Below are positions 31,716 to 42,310 of a DNA stretch of 64,000 nt, one piece after another. Below the pieces are notes generated by a model. It was not told the DNA's origin. It worked only from the letters and a program-made list of their open reading frames with translations, and ran no database searches. The position numbers and the translations under genes were made by a program. The stretch is taken from positions 68,947,183-69,011,182 of the forward strand of contig OX123182.2 of the NCBI GenBank assembly GCA_944739405.2. The letters run 5' to 3'. Source of the stretch: Euclidia mi (lineage: Eukaryota > Arthropoda > Insecta > Lepidoptera > Erebidae). Numbering within the stretch: the first letter of the stretch is position 1; each line of letters begins with the position of its first letter.

Positions 31716-33042
31716 CTTTAAAATTTAAAACACTCAAGGTATTCAAAAATATAAAGAAAATATATTCTGCAGAACATAAACATACCACGTGACTATTTAG
31801 CAAAACTTTTTCAGATTCACGATAAGTTTAGTCGTAGATTTCATTCTTATGCCTACATTGTTAGAATGCATAAGTAATAAGATATGGATACGGAAAATCA
31901 TGAGTTATTGCTGTGAATATGAATCTGTCTGCATTTATTTCTGTTCGAATTCAGGCAATCGATGTCGAAAATAATAAAAGCCTTTAGGTAAAATAATATG
32001 AAAATGGCCTGTGTTTTAGACAGAGTAAGTTTCAGACTAATTTTCAGTCTACATTATTAATCAGTCGAAAAGACAGCGAGTCAACCATAAGTGCTCTACT
32101 GTATCCTTGGGCGGACAGCCAAGTATATAGGTTTATAAACTGTCCCTGCCTTTCATTAAAGTAAGGTGAAATAAAATGTTACCTGTCTATTCTGTTACTA
32201 TAATATTTATTACTCTGGCATAACTTATTCAACCTAAAATTATGCGTAAAAAACGTCAGAATCTTATTTATTTATTTTTTATGGTACACAATTAAAAACA
32301 TTATTAGAAATCCTATAACTAAGTAGAGTACAAAGGGCTTGATTCTAACTTAAAGAAGTTTGTGAAGATGAAAATTTAAAATAACTATTTCACGCAAAAA
32401 ACTACTGAATGTTTTCTGATGAAACTTTGGAGTTAGCTGGCTTTTACATCAGAATAGCATATGGCTAATTTTTGCCCTGATAACCGACACTTATACGGTC
32501 GAAAGCAAGGTTTATAAAAAGTATTTGACTTGTTAGTATAAAAATAATTTATTTGTATTATAACTGTTATATAATTTACTCTGTACATAGAAAAAAGCAG
32601 TAACCATTAAGCACAAACCTATCCTTATTATGCTAAAGGATCGAAAAACTTGCTATGCTAAACGCTTTTTCCTCAATTAAATCTAATACGGCAGAGAAGC
32701 TGCATTGTATGATTTTATCTTTCGTTGTAACCACAATCCCGCGTTAGATTACATTGCCTGAGCTGCAAGTACCAGACATATGTAGATGCAGATAAAAATG
32801 TTAATGGAACTGCCTATTGCTTTTAATATGTCTTTGCTCTTGTAGTATAAGTTTGCGAGAAGGTGATGAGCTCATGAGCTCCTGTTTGATTCTCTGGCCG
32901 GGAATATTCTGGGTGAAGACAATTACTGTAGACGGCATATAAATAAGAATACCAATATACCTCATCATGAGTGCGTAGCTATGGGCAGTCTCTAGTAACG
33001 TATAAAACATCTCAGATACGAAGTAGATCCTTACGCTCATCA

Positions 33043-33245
33043 TCTTAATATATAAAATCCTTGCTTTACTGACTGACTGACAGACACGCTACAGCCGAAA
33101 CTATTGGGCAAAGGAAGCTGAAATTTGGCATGTATGTTCCTTGGGGACCGTAGGGGTGCACTAAGAAGGGATTTCCCGAAATTCCCACGGGATCGGCCAA
33201 AACGGGTAAAAAAATAATGCAGGCGTAGCTGCTGGCGTCCTCTAG
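33043..33245 (+). mobile_element. complete short Helitron with empty-site proof
   Basis: 203 bp, starting TCTTAATATATAAAATCC and ending CCTCTAG, inserted between A (33042) and T (33246). Unit U copies 1 and 3 read CATCATCACGTATAAC and CATCATCACATATAAC without it near 19750 and 61640. Sequence is of the same family as the 29867 element (CTGACTGACTGACAGAC, GCTGAAATTTGGCATGTATG). No Rep/helicase gene. Confidence 0.92.
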
Positions 33246-33431
33246 TCACATATAACTATCCAGGGTGACAATTCAACCTACAACCGTTTAGCAGTCAGCG
33301 TTACTTTAATTTTCAACGTCTGTTAACTCACAGTTACTTGTTTGTTGATTATTGACGTCGAAACTGTTCAACATTTCGTTTCCTTTGGGTGAACAAACAA
33401 CAAAGGATACTTTTGGTTTTAGTAATAAACG

Positions 33432-33679
33432 TGTAGGCACCAAGTGCTGACACAACATTTAGCAAAATGTACGGCGTCACCCCCGCGCCGCCGATAGACA
33501 GTCGCTTACCAACTGGGCAGTAGGGAACACGCGTTATAATTATGGTATAATAGGTTAACATTGTGAACCGGTGAATATATCTAACTGTGAGTTCAAGTAA
33601 AAGTGACTTTCAATTATTCTCCCAAGAAACCCTACACACAGCTGAGTACATACATACTAGACATATAATAAAACCTAAA
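33432..33679 (+). repeat. G2 5' LTR
   Basis: Starts TGTAGGCACCAAG and ends near AAACCTAAA. Differs from the 3' LTR at about 33544 (G versus T) and 33653 (A versus C). Confidence 0.93.
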
Positions 33680-33680
33680 T

Positions 33681-33698
33681 TGGTGACCCCGAGTTCCT
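33681..33698 (+). other. G2 primer binding site (tRNA-Trp type)
   Basis: TGGTGACCCCGAGTTCCT starts one or two bases after the LTR. TGGTGACCCCGA is the core of known tRNA-Trp primer sites, which CsRn1-type elements use. Confidence 0.8.
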
Positions 33699-33795
33699 AC
33701 TGCCCACGCGTCTCACATTGCGTCACATAGACTTTGCCCGATCGCCACGCGAGTGCCACGTTTTACGAAACCGATATTTTACAACGTGCAACGCA

Positions 33796-34662
33796 ATGGC
33801 TAACCCACCTACGTTACAGTCGGTTCCTCCGCAGCAAGTCAGCAGCGATCTGGCAGCTATCAGTTTGACGACGAGGATTCCAGGGTTTTGGACCGACATG
33901 CCGCGCATGTGGTTCGCCCAGTTTGAGGCTATACTAGGGCCGCAGCATCAAAGCGAGACGGTGAAGTACGACCTGGTTTTGGCGAAACTCGGCAAAGAAG
34001 AGCTAAGCCAAGTAGCAGACCTCATCGACGACCCGCCAGCGCAGCAGCGATATACAACCTTGAAAGCCAGGTTGCTCAAACTTTTCCAAGAGAGTGCAGA
34101 AGCGCAATTCCACAAACTCGTGAAGGAGATGGACTTGGGACAACAACGCCCATCGCAGTTGCTTGCCAGGATGAGAGAACTAGCAAAGAATACAGGTACG
34201 GCAGGCGATACACTGAAGAACCTGTGGATGTCACGATTACCAGGTTGGGTGCGTGCCATTCTCGCCAGTTGCAACGGAGAGGTAAAGTTGGACGAACTTG
34301 CTAGCATGGCAGACAAGATTATGGACAACCTACGTAGTGGAGAGTTGGCGGAGATACACAGACCAGCCACTGCAACATCAACGGAGGTGAACACGGAGCT
34401 ACTTGCAGAGATACGGAACTTATCCCTAGAACTCAAGACTCTACGAGGCGAGGTGAACGACATCAGGGATAGAGCACAGCAGCAGCGGCGGCGGCAAAGC
34501 TTTCGTTGGCAAGGCAATAGGAGCAGGTCCCGTTCAAGGTCGCAGGGTCCAAGACGTACACCTCAGAGTCCAGACTGGTTGTGCAAATATCACTTCCGGT
34601 ACCGAGAAGCAGCGAGGAAGTGCGAGTCACCGTGCAACTGGAACACCGCTAAGGAAAACTGA
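33796..34662 (+). CDS. gag: G2 Gag protein with CHCC zinc-binding motif
   Basis: 288 aa from the first ATG (33796); the frame is open further upstream but without ATG. The N-terminal two thirds hold the capsid-like block (FWTDMPRMWFAQFEAIL, VLAKLGKEEL, RPSQLLARMRELA, LWMSRLPGWVRAIL). A coiled-coil-like stretch and an Arg/Ser-rich segment follow. The C-terminal motif C263-x2-H266-x9-C276-x3-C280 is the CHCC pattern that replaces the usual CCHC knuckle in CsRn1-type elements. The ORF is intact. It overlaps the pol frame by 10 nt (34653-34662) in the -1 frame, around GGAAAAC, which could act as a weak -1 slippery site. Gag should form the particle shell and package the RNA. Confidence 0.9.
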   Translation: MANPPTLQSVPPQQVSSDLAAISLTTRIPGFWTDMPRMWFAQFEAILGPQHQSETVKYDLVLAKLGKEELSQVADLIDDPPAQQRYTTLKARLLKLFQESAEAQFHKLVKEMDLGQQRPSQLLARMRELAKNTGTAGDTLKNLWMSRLPGWVRAILASCNGEVKLDELASMADKIMDNLRSGELAEIHRPATATSTEVNTELLAEIRNLSLELKTLRGEVNDIRDRAQQQRRRQSFRWQGNRSRSRSRSQGPRRTPQSPDWLCKYHFRYREAARKCESPCNWNTAKEN

Positions 34663-37600
34663 ATCCGGTACATTCAGGTGCGATGGGAGAGTGTATCGAG
34701 TTAAGTGAAAGCCATCGCCTATGCGTGACAGACTACAAGAACGGTATGACTTTTTTAATAGACACGGGCGCAAACGTCTCGGTAGTCCCCGTATCTATGT
34801 TTAGCCCTAAGTATTATAGTAATAAGTGTACGCATACATTGTTCGCAGCGAACGGTACCGAGATAAAAACATACGGTGTTGTTACGTTAGATCTTACATT
34901 AGGATTAAGACGCAGTTATAAGTGGTTTTTTATAATATGTGACGTCAGTAAACCGATTATAGGTGCTGATATTTTAAAGACACATAGGTTGATAGTAGAT
35001 TTATATAATAAGAAATTAATAGATCAAGTGACTTCGTTATGCGTGATAGGGACCATCAAAAGTTATAAGGGACCATCAGTCACGACTATTCATATAGATA
35101 ATCCATACCGTGACCTATTGGAACAGTTTTCAGAAATTACCAGACCCACATCTTTTAAGGACAGCCCGAAACATGCAGTGCACCACCACATAGAGACGAC
35201 GGGCCCACCCGTGCACGCGCGAGCGAGACCCCTGCCGCCAGACAAGTACACAAAGGTAAGAAATGAATTTCGTTTGATGCAAGAAATGGGTATATGTAGG
35301 CCGTCCAGTAGTCAACGGGCCAGCCCCTTGCATGTAGTACCCAAAAAAGATGGACAGATTCGACCGTGCGGTGACTATCGCCGTTTGAATGCCATAACAA
35401 AACCCGACCGGTATCCAGTGCCCAGATTGCATGATTTCACTTTCGGTTTAGAAGGAAAGACAGTGTTTACAAAATTAGATATCCAACGTGCATATCATTG
35501 TATCGAGATAGCGCCCAGTGACGTAGATAAAACCGCCATTATTACACCTTTCGGTCTTTTTGAATTTACTCGCATGACATTCGGATTACGGAATGCCGCT
35601 CAGACCTTCCAGAGGTTCATGGATAACACAGTGTTGAAAGGAATAGAAAACATTTCAATATTAGACCCTAATACGCAGGAGAAACGGTATTTACATAGCT
35701 CATTGTTCTGTTACATTGATGACATCATAATCGCGTCAGAAAATGACGTCATAAACAGAGAACACGTAAGACAAGTTTTTAAACGATTCAGTGAAATCGG
35801 GATAACAATAAACACCTCTGAATGTCAATTTGCTGCAAATGAAATAGAATTTTTAGGGTATAAAGTTTCAAAAGAAGGTATTAGCCCGCTGTCAGACAGA
35901 GTAAAAGCTATTTGTGACTATCCTAAACCGGAAACTGTGGAAAGTCTGAGAAGGTTCTTAGGCATGGTGAATTTTTATAGGGCACATCTACCGAACGCAG
36001 CCGAATGTCATGCTCATCTGAATAAATTTTTGCATAACGCAAAGAAAAAGGACAAGACTAAAATCGATTGGGATAAAGAATCAGAGTTAGCATTCGAGCA
36101 GAGTAAGGTTAGCCTGCAGAGTGCCGCTACACTCGCTCATCCGAAACCTAATGTTCCGTTATCTTTGATGACAGACGCGTCCAATACATGTATAGGTGCA
36201 GTTTTACAGCAACGGATTGACGGTGTGTGGCAACTCTTAGGTTATTTTTCCAAAAGGCTGTCATCCACTCAGCAGAATTACAGCACATACGATCGCGAAC
36301 TGCTTGCTATATATTCATCTATTATGCATTTCAGAAACATGATTGAAGGACGAGAGTTAATAGTGTTCACCGACCACAAGCCCCTTATTCATGCGTTAAC
36401 AAAGGTTAATTCAGCGAAAGAAACGCCTAGACGTATCCGGCAGTTACTATACATAAGCGAGTACACTAACAATATTCAACACGTAAGCGGTAGCGAAAAC
36501 TCAGTAGCGGACGCCTTATCGCGTGTTGAGACTATTGTGTGTCCGACTGCCATAGATTACGAAGAACTCGCCTCGCAGCAGGAAGGCGACGATCAGATTA
36601 CCGAATTTCTTACCGATAACAGTCTTTCACAGGTTAAATTAAAAAAGTTTAAGTTGCCTAACATTAGAAATAGTATATACTGTGACACATCGACAGGTAA
36701 CATAAGGCCGTATATACGAGTACCAGGGAATTTCAGAAAAAATATTTTTACTTTGGTACATAATATTAGTCATCCCGGCATTAGAACAACGTTGAAAATG
36801 GTAACTTCGCGATATTTTTGGCCCGGTATGAATAAAGATATAAGAACATGGACAAAAAGCTGTATTCAATGTCAAAAAACTAAAGTCAATCGCCATGTGT
36901 TTTCAGGTTTGGGGACATTCGCACCAAGTGAGAGGTTCGAGCACATACATGTAGATATCGTCGGACCGTGGCAAACCACGCAGAGAGGTAACAAATACTG
37001 TACATCTATAATAGATAGGTTCACAAACTGGCCGGAATTAGTGCCCACCGCCGACATAACTGCAGAAACGGTGGCAAAGGCTATATACGAAAATTGGGTT
37101 TGCCGTTTCGGATGCCCAAACAGGTTAACTAGCGATCAAGGAAGACAGTTTGAAAGCGAATTGTTCAATAGTTTGTTAAAGTTACTAGGGGTAAAGAGGA
37201 TAAGAACCACGCCATACCACCCTTAAAGCAATGGCAAAATAGAAAGGTGGCATCGTTCTCTGAAAGTAGCCCTCACGTGTAGATTGTCAGACAAAACGTC
37301 ATGGGATGATGAGTTGCCCACAGTATTGTTTGGACTCCGCGCTGCTAGTCGGTGTGAAACAGGCTTTAGCGCGGCAGAGTTAGTTCTAGGGCAACCTTTA
37401 CGCTTGCCAGGAGATTTTTACAGTGACGTAAGTAGATCACGTAGCTTAGATCAATATACATACGTAGAGAAATTACGAGAAATGATTAACAATATAAAGC
37501 CCAAGCCACGAGCGGATAGCGATTCGCGAAAATTATTTGTGTACAAAGATTTGAAATAGTGTTCGCATGTTTTTATAAGAAACGATACTGTTAAGAAACC

Positions 37601-37895
37601 ATTAACCCCTACTTATGATGGCCCTTATCGCGTTATGAGTAGATCAAATAAGGTATATAAGGTAGAGTTGACCAATAGAAACATAGACATATCAATAGAT
37701 AGGTTAAAGCCAGCGTACATCTTAAGAGAACCAGAAAACATAGACAGCAACGTATATCATAGAGATATATCAAATAGTAGCGATATTACAAACGACAAAC
37801 AGACTGACACGGACTTAAGCAATAGCGATAAGCTAGTAACTCGTACCACACGCAGCGGTAGAAATGTTAAGTTACCAGTTCGCTTTAGATTGTGA
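34653..37895 (+). pseudogene. pol: G2 Pol polyprotein with two nonsense codons
   Basis: One frame runs from 34653 to 37895, broken by TAA at 37224-37226 and TAG at 37557-37559. Counted from ATG 34683: protease DTGAN at 27-31 and IIGADIL; reverse transcriptase with KLDIQRAYHCIEI and catalytic YIDD at 344-347; RNase H (MTDASN, RELLAIY, FTDHKPL, SVADALSR); integrase zinc finger and core D758-x59-D818. The expected Glu is codon 854, in D818-x35-E854, so the first stop (codon 848) removes it by six codons. The GPY/F-like end (DGPYRVM) follows the second stop. The rest is well preserved, so inactivation is recent, in line with near-identical LTRs. The copy cannot make active integrase by itself but might be mobilised in trans. 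Confidence 0.93.
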
Positions 37896-38010
37896 AATGC
37901 GTACATAGCAAATTATCTAGGTCATAAGAATTCTTCATTATTAGTATTTAGTATAAATGTGTTAGTATTTAAGAAATATCCGTACAAAGTACATGGCTAT
38001 TTTTGTCAAT

Positions 38011-38301
38011 ATGGGCAGTTACCAGGCTAAGAACGACCAAGTTGTCATCGCGCAGACAGGCTCAGACAATACAGCTAGAGCCGAACTAGAAAGAAAGCTA
38101 GAAGTGTACGGCATACTTACGTTAATAGTTGTTGTAATAGTTTTCAGTGTTTGTCTATACATAATAACGAAAAAGTGCGGTAGACACGTAAGAGGACGAA
38201 TTGTGAATGACTTGGTATCCAGGGTCGAGCAAGGGCGTGCGCCTGTGACCAATCAAGTCACTGCGCAGCCCCCAACGGTAGCCTCATCCTCTATATATTG
38301 A
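38011..38301 (+). CDS. small single-pass membrane protein encoded downstream of pol in G2
   Basis: About 96 aa from ATG 38011, chosen over an in-frame ATG at 37993 because MGSYQAKN gives an N-myristoylation-type start (Gly2). The polar N terminus has D9, V11, I13, Q15 and N20, at the same positions as in the 93-aa ORF at 10285. One hydrophobic segment spans about 34-53, followed by a basic stretch (KKCGRHVRGR) and a Pro/Thr/Ser tail. It occupies the place where env lies in retroviruses but is far too short for an envelope and has no signal peptide. An acceptor-like CTTCATTATTAGTATTTAG ends at 37951, so a spliced RNA could express it. Function unknown. Membrane targeting of Gag, budding or membrane permeabilisation are possibilities only. 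Confidence 0.65.
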   Translation: MGSYQAKNDQVVIAQTGSDNTARAELERKLEVYGILTLIVVVIVFSVCLYIITKKCGRHVRGRIVNDLVSRVEQGRAPVTNQVTAQPPTVASSSIY

Positions 38302-38665
38302 ACCTTGTAATAAAATGTGTGTTTGAACTTCAGTGGATAATTATGGAACAATATTTCGAGTTTCATTCAGCGTCAAAAGTATCGGTATATCCTTTTTGCA
38401 TTATATACTTACTATAAAGCTTCACGTTCATAGCAATCATAAATGGAAACAGTGTTACAGTACAGTAGCCTAAGTTAGTTTATAAGTTTATAAATGATGT
38501 CATCGCGACCTACTGCTTATGATACGATGTCAGCACATTCTTTATAAGCACACAGGTACTGTAGTAGCCAAGAGTGAATAAATGATAGGGTGACAATAAA
38601 TAGTGTATAATATTTGTATGTTTGTTGATATATATTTTTGTTTTAATAAAGTCTCATTTTGTTTT
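38302..38665 (+). other. G2 3' non-coding region
   Basis: No frame or secondary motif of note between the small ORF and the polypurine tract. Confidence 0.6.
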
Positions 38666-38684
38666 AAAAAAAGGGGGGGAATAT
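38666..38684 (+). other. G2 polypurine tract
   Basis: A run of seven A followed by seven G (38666-38679) lies five bases before the 3' LTR, the normal plus-strand primer position. Confidence 0.8.
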
Positions 38685-38932
38685 TGTAGGCACCAAGTGC
38701 TGACACAACATTTAGCAAAATGTACGGCGTCACCCCCGCGCCGCCGATAGACAGTCGCTTACCAACTGGGCAGTAGGGAACACGCGTTATAATTATTGTA
38801 TAATAGGTTAACATTGTGAACCGGTGAATATATCTAACTGTGAGTTCAAGTAAAAGTGACTTTCAATTATTCTCCCAAGAAACCCTACACACAGCTGAGT
38901 ACATACCTACTAGACATATAATAAAACCTAAA
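38685..38932 (+). repeat. G2 3' LTR
   Basis: 248 bp, starts TGTAGGCACCAAG. The following ACTATTTTAAGTACTC matches neither the left flank nor the missing end of unit U. Confidence 0.93.
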
Positions 38933-39118
38933 ACTATTTTAAGTACTCAATTTGAAAAAATAGTCTTATTCGGGGCTATTCTACGATAATTTAGTGATGT
39001 GCACAGGTTGTCGATAGTAGGTATATCGACAGTAAAGAATAAAGTAATGCGAATAGTAAAATAATATGTTTATTAATTATAAATCGATCTAACTTGGTTA
39101 AATTTTATTTTTGCTTAA

Positions 39119-39418
39119 CTATAAGAAAGAAAAATTTAAATAAAACAAATTGTCGTCAGCGTCCATAAAAACAAATTCAGTTTCACTAATTGGTAATAAT
39201 TCCACTGCCTTCACAATCATTTTACTCTGTACCACATCTGTGTAAGCTACTTTCCTCTTCTTAAACCTTGTATTATCATGCTTTCCATATTGAGAATAGG
39301 TACAAAGATATATTTTTTTGTAATGACGTAACGTCAAAAACAAAAGAAAACATTTAATATGATGCAAATTCCGCAAACCAAGCGTGCTATAGTCATGCAG
39401 AAAATACCATCAAACAAA
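39119..39418 (-). CDS. hypothetical exon-like ORF
   Basis: On the minus strand a frame from about 39406 to the stop at 39119-39121 has protein-like composition (KHDNTRFKKRKVAYTD, ETEFVFMDADDNLFYLNF). A polypyrimidine tract and CAG lie just upstream (TTCTATTAATACTGACAG). No ATG fits well: the frame begins after a TGA and its likely start is not a methionine. It could be the last exon of a decayed gene or chance. The flanks carry TGTCGATA/TATCGACA palindromes near 39015-39040 and 39540-39570, so a DNA transposon is another option. I do not recognise it. Confidence 0.2.
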
Positions 39419-40029
39419 TTGATAATTTCTGTCAGTATTAATAGAAAAAGGTAAGCCCTCTCATTTATAATACACTTACCTATAAGTATTTCCCATCACT
39501 AACTATTGCTGGCTCCATAGTTAATTTCAAGGGGTTATTGTGACTATCGATAAATATTATCGACAGTTACTTTAGCCCCTAGTTGCAAAATTTACGGGGT
39601 TAATGTAGCTACTCCTTTTTCTCTTTATTTTTAAATGGAAATTATAAAACTATATAAGTGCATCAAAACTTATCGTATAAGCTTTCTACTTACATTGAGA
39701 ACAGCCCAAAAATAAAAAAAATCCACAAAAAATCGTCCTTGGAACAAACCCTTACGTGAGCGTTGCTACAGCTGAAAACTGTCATTGACGAAAAGATAGC
39801 AATGTCGGTAAAACAGTGACATGTAGCGCTGCAGCCAGTTAGTTAATTGATTGTAAGTTAATGCGTTTTTTAATAGATGGCAGATTTCTAAATTCTAATA
39901 AAATCTCCAAATAATCAGAAACGGCACATTAGCCCCGCAGACACATTTGCCCCGGGTGACCTTATTTTTTTAATTCCACATCATAAAAAAAATAAAAATG
40001 AAAAATAATGCCGAAAAATAAAATATTTT

Positions 40030-40221
40030 TTTGGGCTGGCCACACTTATGTTTTATGGGGTTCGAAAAATATATTACGACCAATTCTCAGGCCCATCGAA
40101 TATACATGCAAAATTTTATACAAATCGGTGCAGCCGTTTTGGAGGAGTATTTTAATGTTAGTTAAAATACTCCTCCGAAACGGCTGGACCGGCTGTGACA
40201 CGAGAATTTTATATATATAGA
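40030..40221 (-). mobile_element. Helitron 5' end fragment with fold-back
   Basis: On the minus strand it begins TCTATATATATAAAATTCTC at 40221 (host A before it), the classical lepidopteran Helitron 5' end, and continues with CCGATTTGTATAAAATTTTG and CGATGGGCCTGAGAATTGG. A 22-bp inverted repeat (40134-40155 and 40162-40183, one mismatch) duplicates ACTCCTCCGAAACGGCTGG back-to-back. No CTAG end nearby, so truncated. Confidence 0.75.
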
Positions 40222-41304
40222 TATGGGCTTTTGGTTTATTGTTTAATCACTTAACTTACACTTATCTGTCAAATCAAAAACAATATATAAAACGGTATAA
40301 TACTATGTAGGGAAAGTTCATTGTTACTTTTGGTCATAAAATGCTCTGGTAAATGAAGCGGGTATTGTTGGATGTTGAATGCTAGGATCACTATATTAAT
40401 CTTGGTTGAGTGTGTAATACACAAATATGAATATAATAATAACACGTGCAGATGAGTAAGTTTTGATTTCAAATTCAACTCACAGGTCAATTGATTACAA
40501 ATTAAATGTACCCGTTAGTGGGAACATCGACACAAAATCACATCTGTCTATAAAATGACCGTCGTTTGCGGGTGATTTTTGCATAAATTGTGATTCCCAA
40601 GCTCAGTGTGTTAATGCTACATTTGGTTTCCATTTAGAGGTCTACGGAGGCCATAAGGGTAATAAAGCGTAAATGTGAAATTGCCCCTCACATGTTTTGA
40701 CAATCAACGTTAAAATATATAGTACCAATTTGACAAAGGCCAATAGAAATATGGTACATAGTTCATCTATTAATGGTGCACGATTTATATTCATAGTTTT
40801 ATTTAGAAAAGCAAGTCGTTAGTTGGTGATACAGCTTTATGTTGCTAAGGAATGGCGCTCGGCGTCGTTATATTCATTCTCCTTTTCACCACTGAGATAT
40901 TTCAAGTCAAAAGTGTAATCATTTTCTAGACTGCTTATTGCATGTGCTGCCACACATGCGGGAGCAGCGGTGTGCCTTTATTAATTTAGTGAATAGTCTG
41001 CGCGTCTGGCCAGACTGCCAACTATTTTGTATGAAAACGTTAATTAACTTGATTTCTGTCTAATAGACTCACTTTGACGGATGGTATTTTTGAAATATGA
41101 TTAAAAAGTTTGAAGAATATGTACTATTTAAGTGATTTAAGCCATTCGACTATTTATTTCTATTCCGCTAAAGCGTAGGTAAAAATGTGTTATACAATTT
41201 CAGATTATATTTTGATAGGATTATAGCTTCGTCTATAGCTTAGCTTTAACCACATATTTACCATAAACATATCTAACGTTTTAGACATTACATCTTTAAA
41301 CTAG
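40222..41304. other. no recognised features
   Basis: AT-rich, short frames only. Confidence 0.4.
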
Positions 41305-41810
41305 AATCAAAATCAGAATCAGCATTTATTTGTTGAACATAGGTAGGTACAATAACAGTGGTCTTAAAATTAATATAGTGCGCCATGTTTTGTCATAGGA
41401 CATACAAATATAAAATTGTGCATAAAATACATATAAAATTAAGCATTATTCAAGGTGTTATTGTATAAATAATATTATTAATGATTATAATATTTTTAAT
41501 GATTATATAAATTATATTAAATTATTACATCATTTAAGTAGTCATCAATACAATAATAGCATTTATTAATTAATAAATAACATAAAGATTTCTTAAATTC
41601 CGGTATAGACAGGTTTTTTATTGTGTTGGGTAGTTTATTGTATACCTTCGGTGCTATGCCAAAGAAGCTCTTCTGCATTAATGCTGTCTTACAAGTCACA
41701 TTGCAAAGTTTATCTACATATTGATTACGTATCGGAGCCCGTCGCACCTCAGATACCTTAACAAACAACTTCATGTTTTTTTTTAACAAAAAGAGCTGTT
41801 TTAGTATATA
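41305..41810 (-). pseudogene. LINE C-terminal fragment and 3' UTR
   Basis: The frame 41789-41517 (minus) encodes RRAPIRNQYVDKL, KTALMQKSFFGIAPKVYNKLP and IPEFKKSLCYLLINKCYY, the C-terminal end of a LINE ORF2. It parallels the 3' part of the LINE at 9760-9900 (TTALMHKS..YNKLPKHFK). The left part is 3' UTR ending near GAATCAGCATTTATTTGTTG at about 41320. Strongly 5'-truncated. Confidence 0.7.
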
Positions 41811-42109
41811 TAGCGCTGGTAATGTTAATATTTTTAACTATGACATGTATCTACTTACTATTAAACTCTTGGCCTCTGCCGTTATCTCTGTCTTTTATGT
41901 ATATTGATAATCAGTACAAAGAAACATAGAAAGTTATATATAAATCTATAAACATGTTCTTCTAGAATCTATAGATCTATACACTGCACTGATTGCGAAT
42001 AATACTTGCATATCGAAGGATTTCACAGTAAACATGCAAATCAGAAAACAAACCTGCCAACTGGTCCATAGCCTTCACAAACACTCTCTACATGGAGGTA
42101 TCAAACACT

Positions 42110-42310
42110 CACGTGTATTTCTTGAAGCGTATGTATCTGGTCATACAGTCTTTCGCAGTCCATTGCTGAACATAGGCCTCTCCTGGTTTACGACACAATA
42201 GCTTTGTAAGTCCATCGGAGGTTTTGGCTTACTATACCATTCTGTCAAGATGATTTGGCTGAGGGTTTGATGTTTGATGTCGAGGTTTCCGTCTCTGAAC
42301 AGTGATACTG
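42110..42310 (-). mobile_element. LINE 3'-end-derived repeat, minus copy
   Basis: Minus strand carries TATGTTCAGCAATGGACTGCG and upstream GGTATAGTAAGCCAAAACCTC. The same order (TGGTATAGTA.GC.. then GTCCAGCAGTGGACTG) is seen at 7150-7235 and within unit U at about 28550-28640. Confidence 0.55.

Larger units (their letters stand above)
27248..33431 (+). repeat. unit U, copy 2
   Basis: Starts CTATAATGAAGTTTAACCG and follows copies 1 and 3 throughout, apart from a LINE (27880-28436), a LINE 3' fragment (28948-29248) and a Helitron (33043-33245). It is broken at 33431 by the second gypsy element. The last ~200 bp of U (AACGCATTGCC.. to GGTATTAT) do not appear on the far side of that element. Confidence 0.85.
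33432..38932 (+). mobile_element. Ty3/gypsy LTR retrotransposon G2 (CsRn1-like), recently inactivated
   Basis: 248-bp LTRs at 33432-33679 and 38685-38932 differ at two positions by eye. In order: a tRNA-Trp-type primer site, gag with a CHCC motif, pol in the -1 frame, a small transmembrane ORF and a polypurine tract. Pol has two in-frame stops. No target duplication is visible and the right flank is not the continuation of unit U. Primer type and CHCC Gag are hallmarks of the CsRn1 clade. Confidence 0.93.

Noticed and set aside
37896..38684. env gene in G2
   Set aside because: Only the ~96-aa membrane ORF is present; there is no signal peptide, furin site or long ectodomain.
33427..38937. 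AAACG/AAACT as a target duplication of G2
   Set aside because: It requires shifting the LTR end, and the sequence after it does not continue unit U, so a match of 4 of 5 bases is not evidence.
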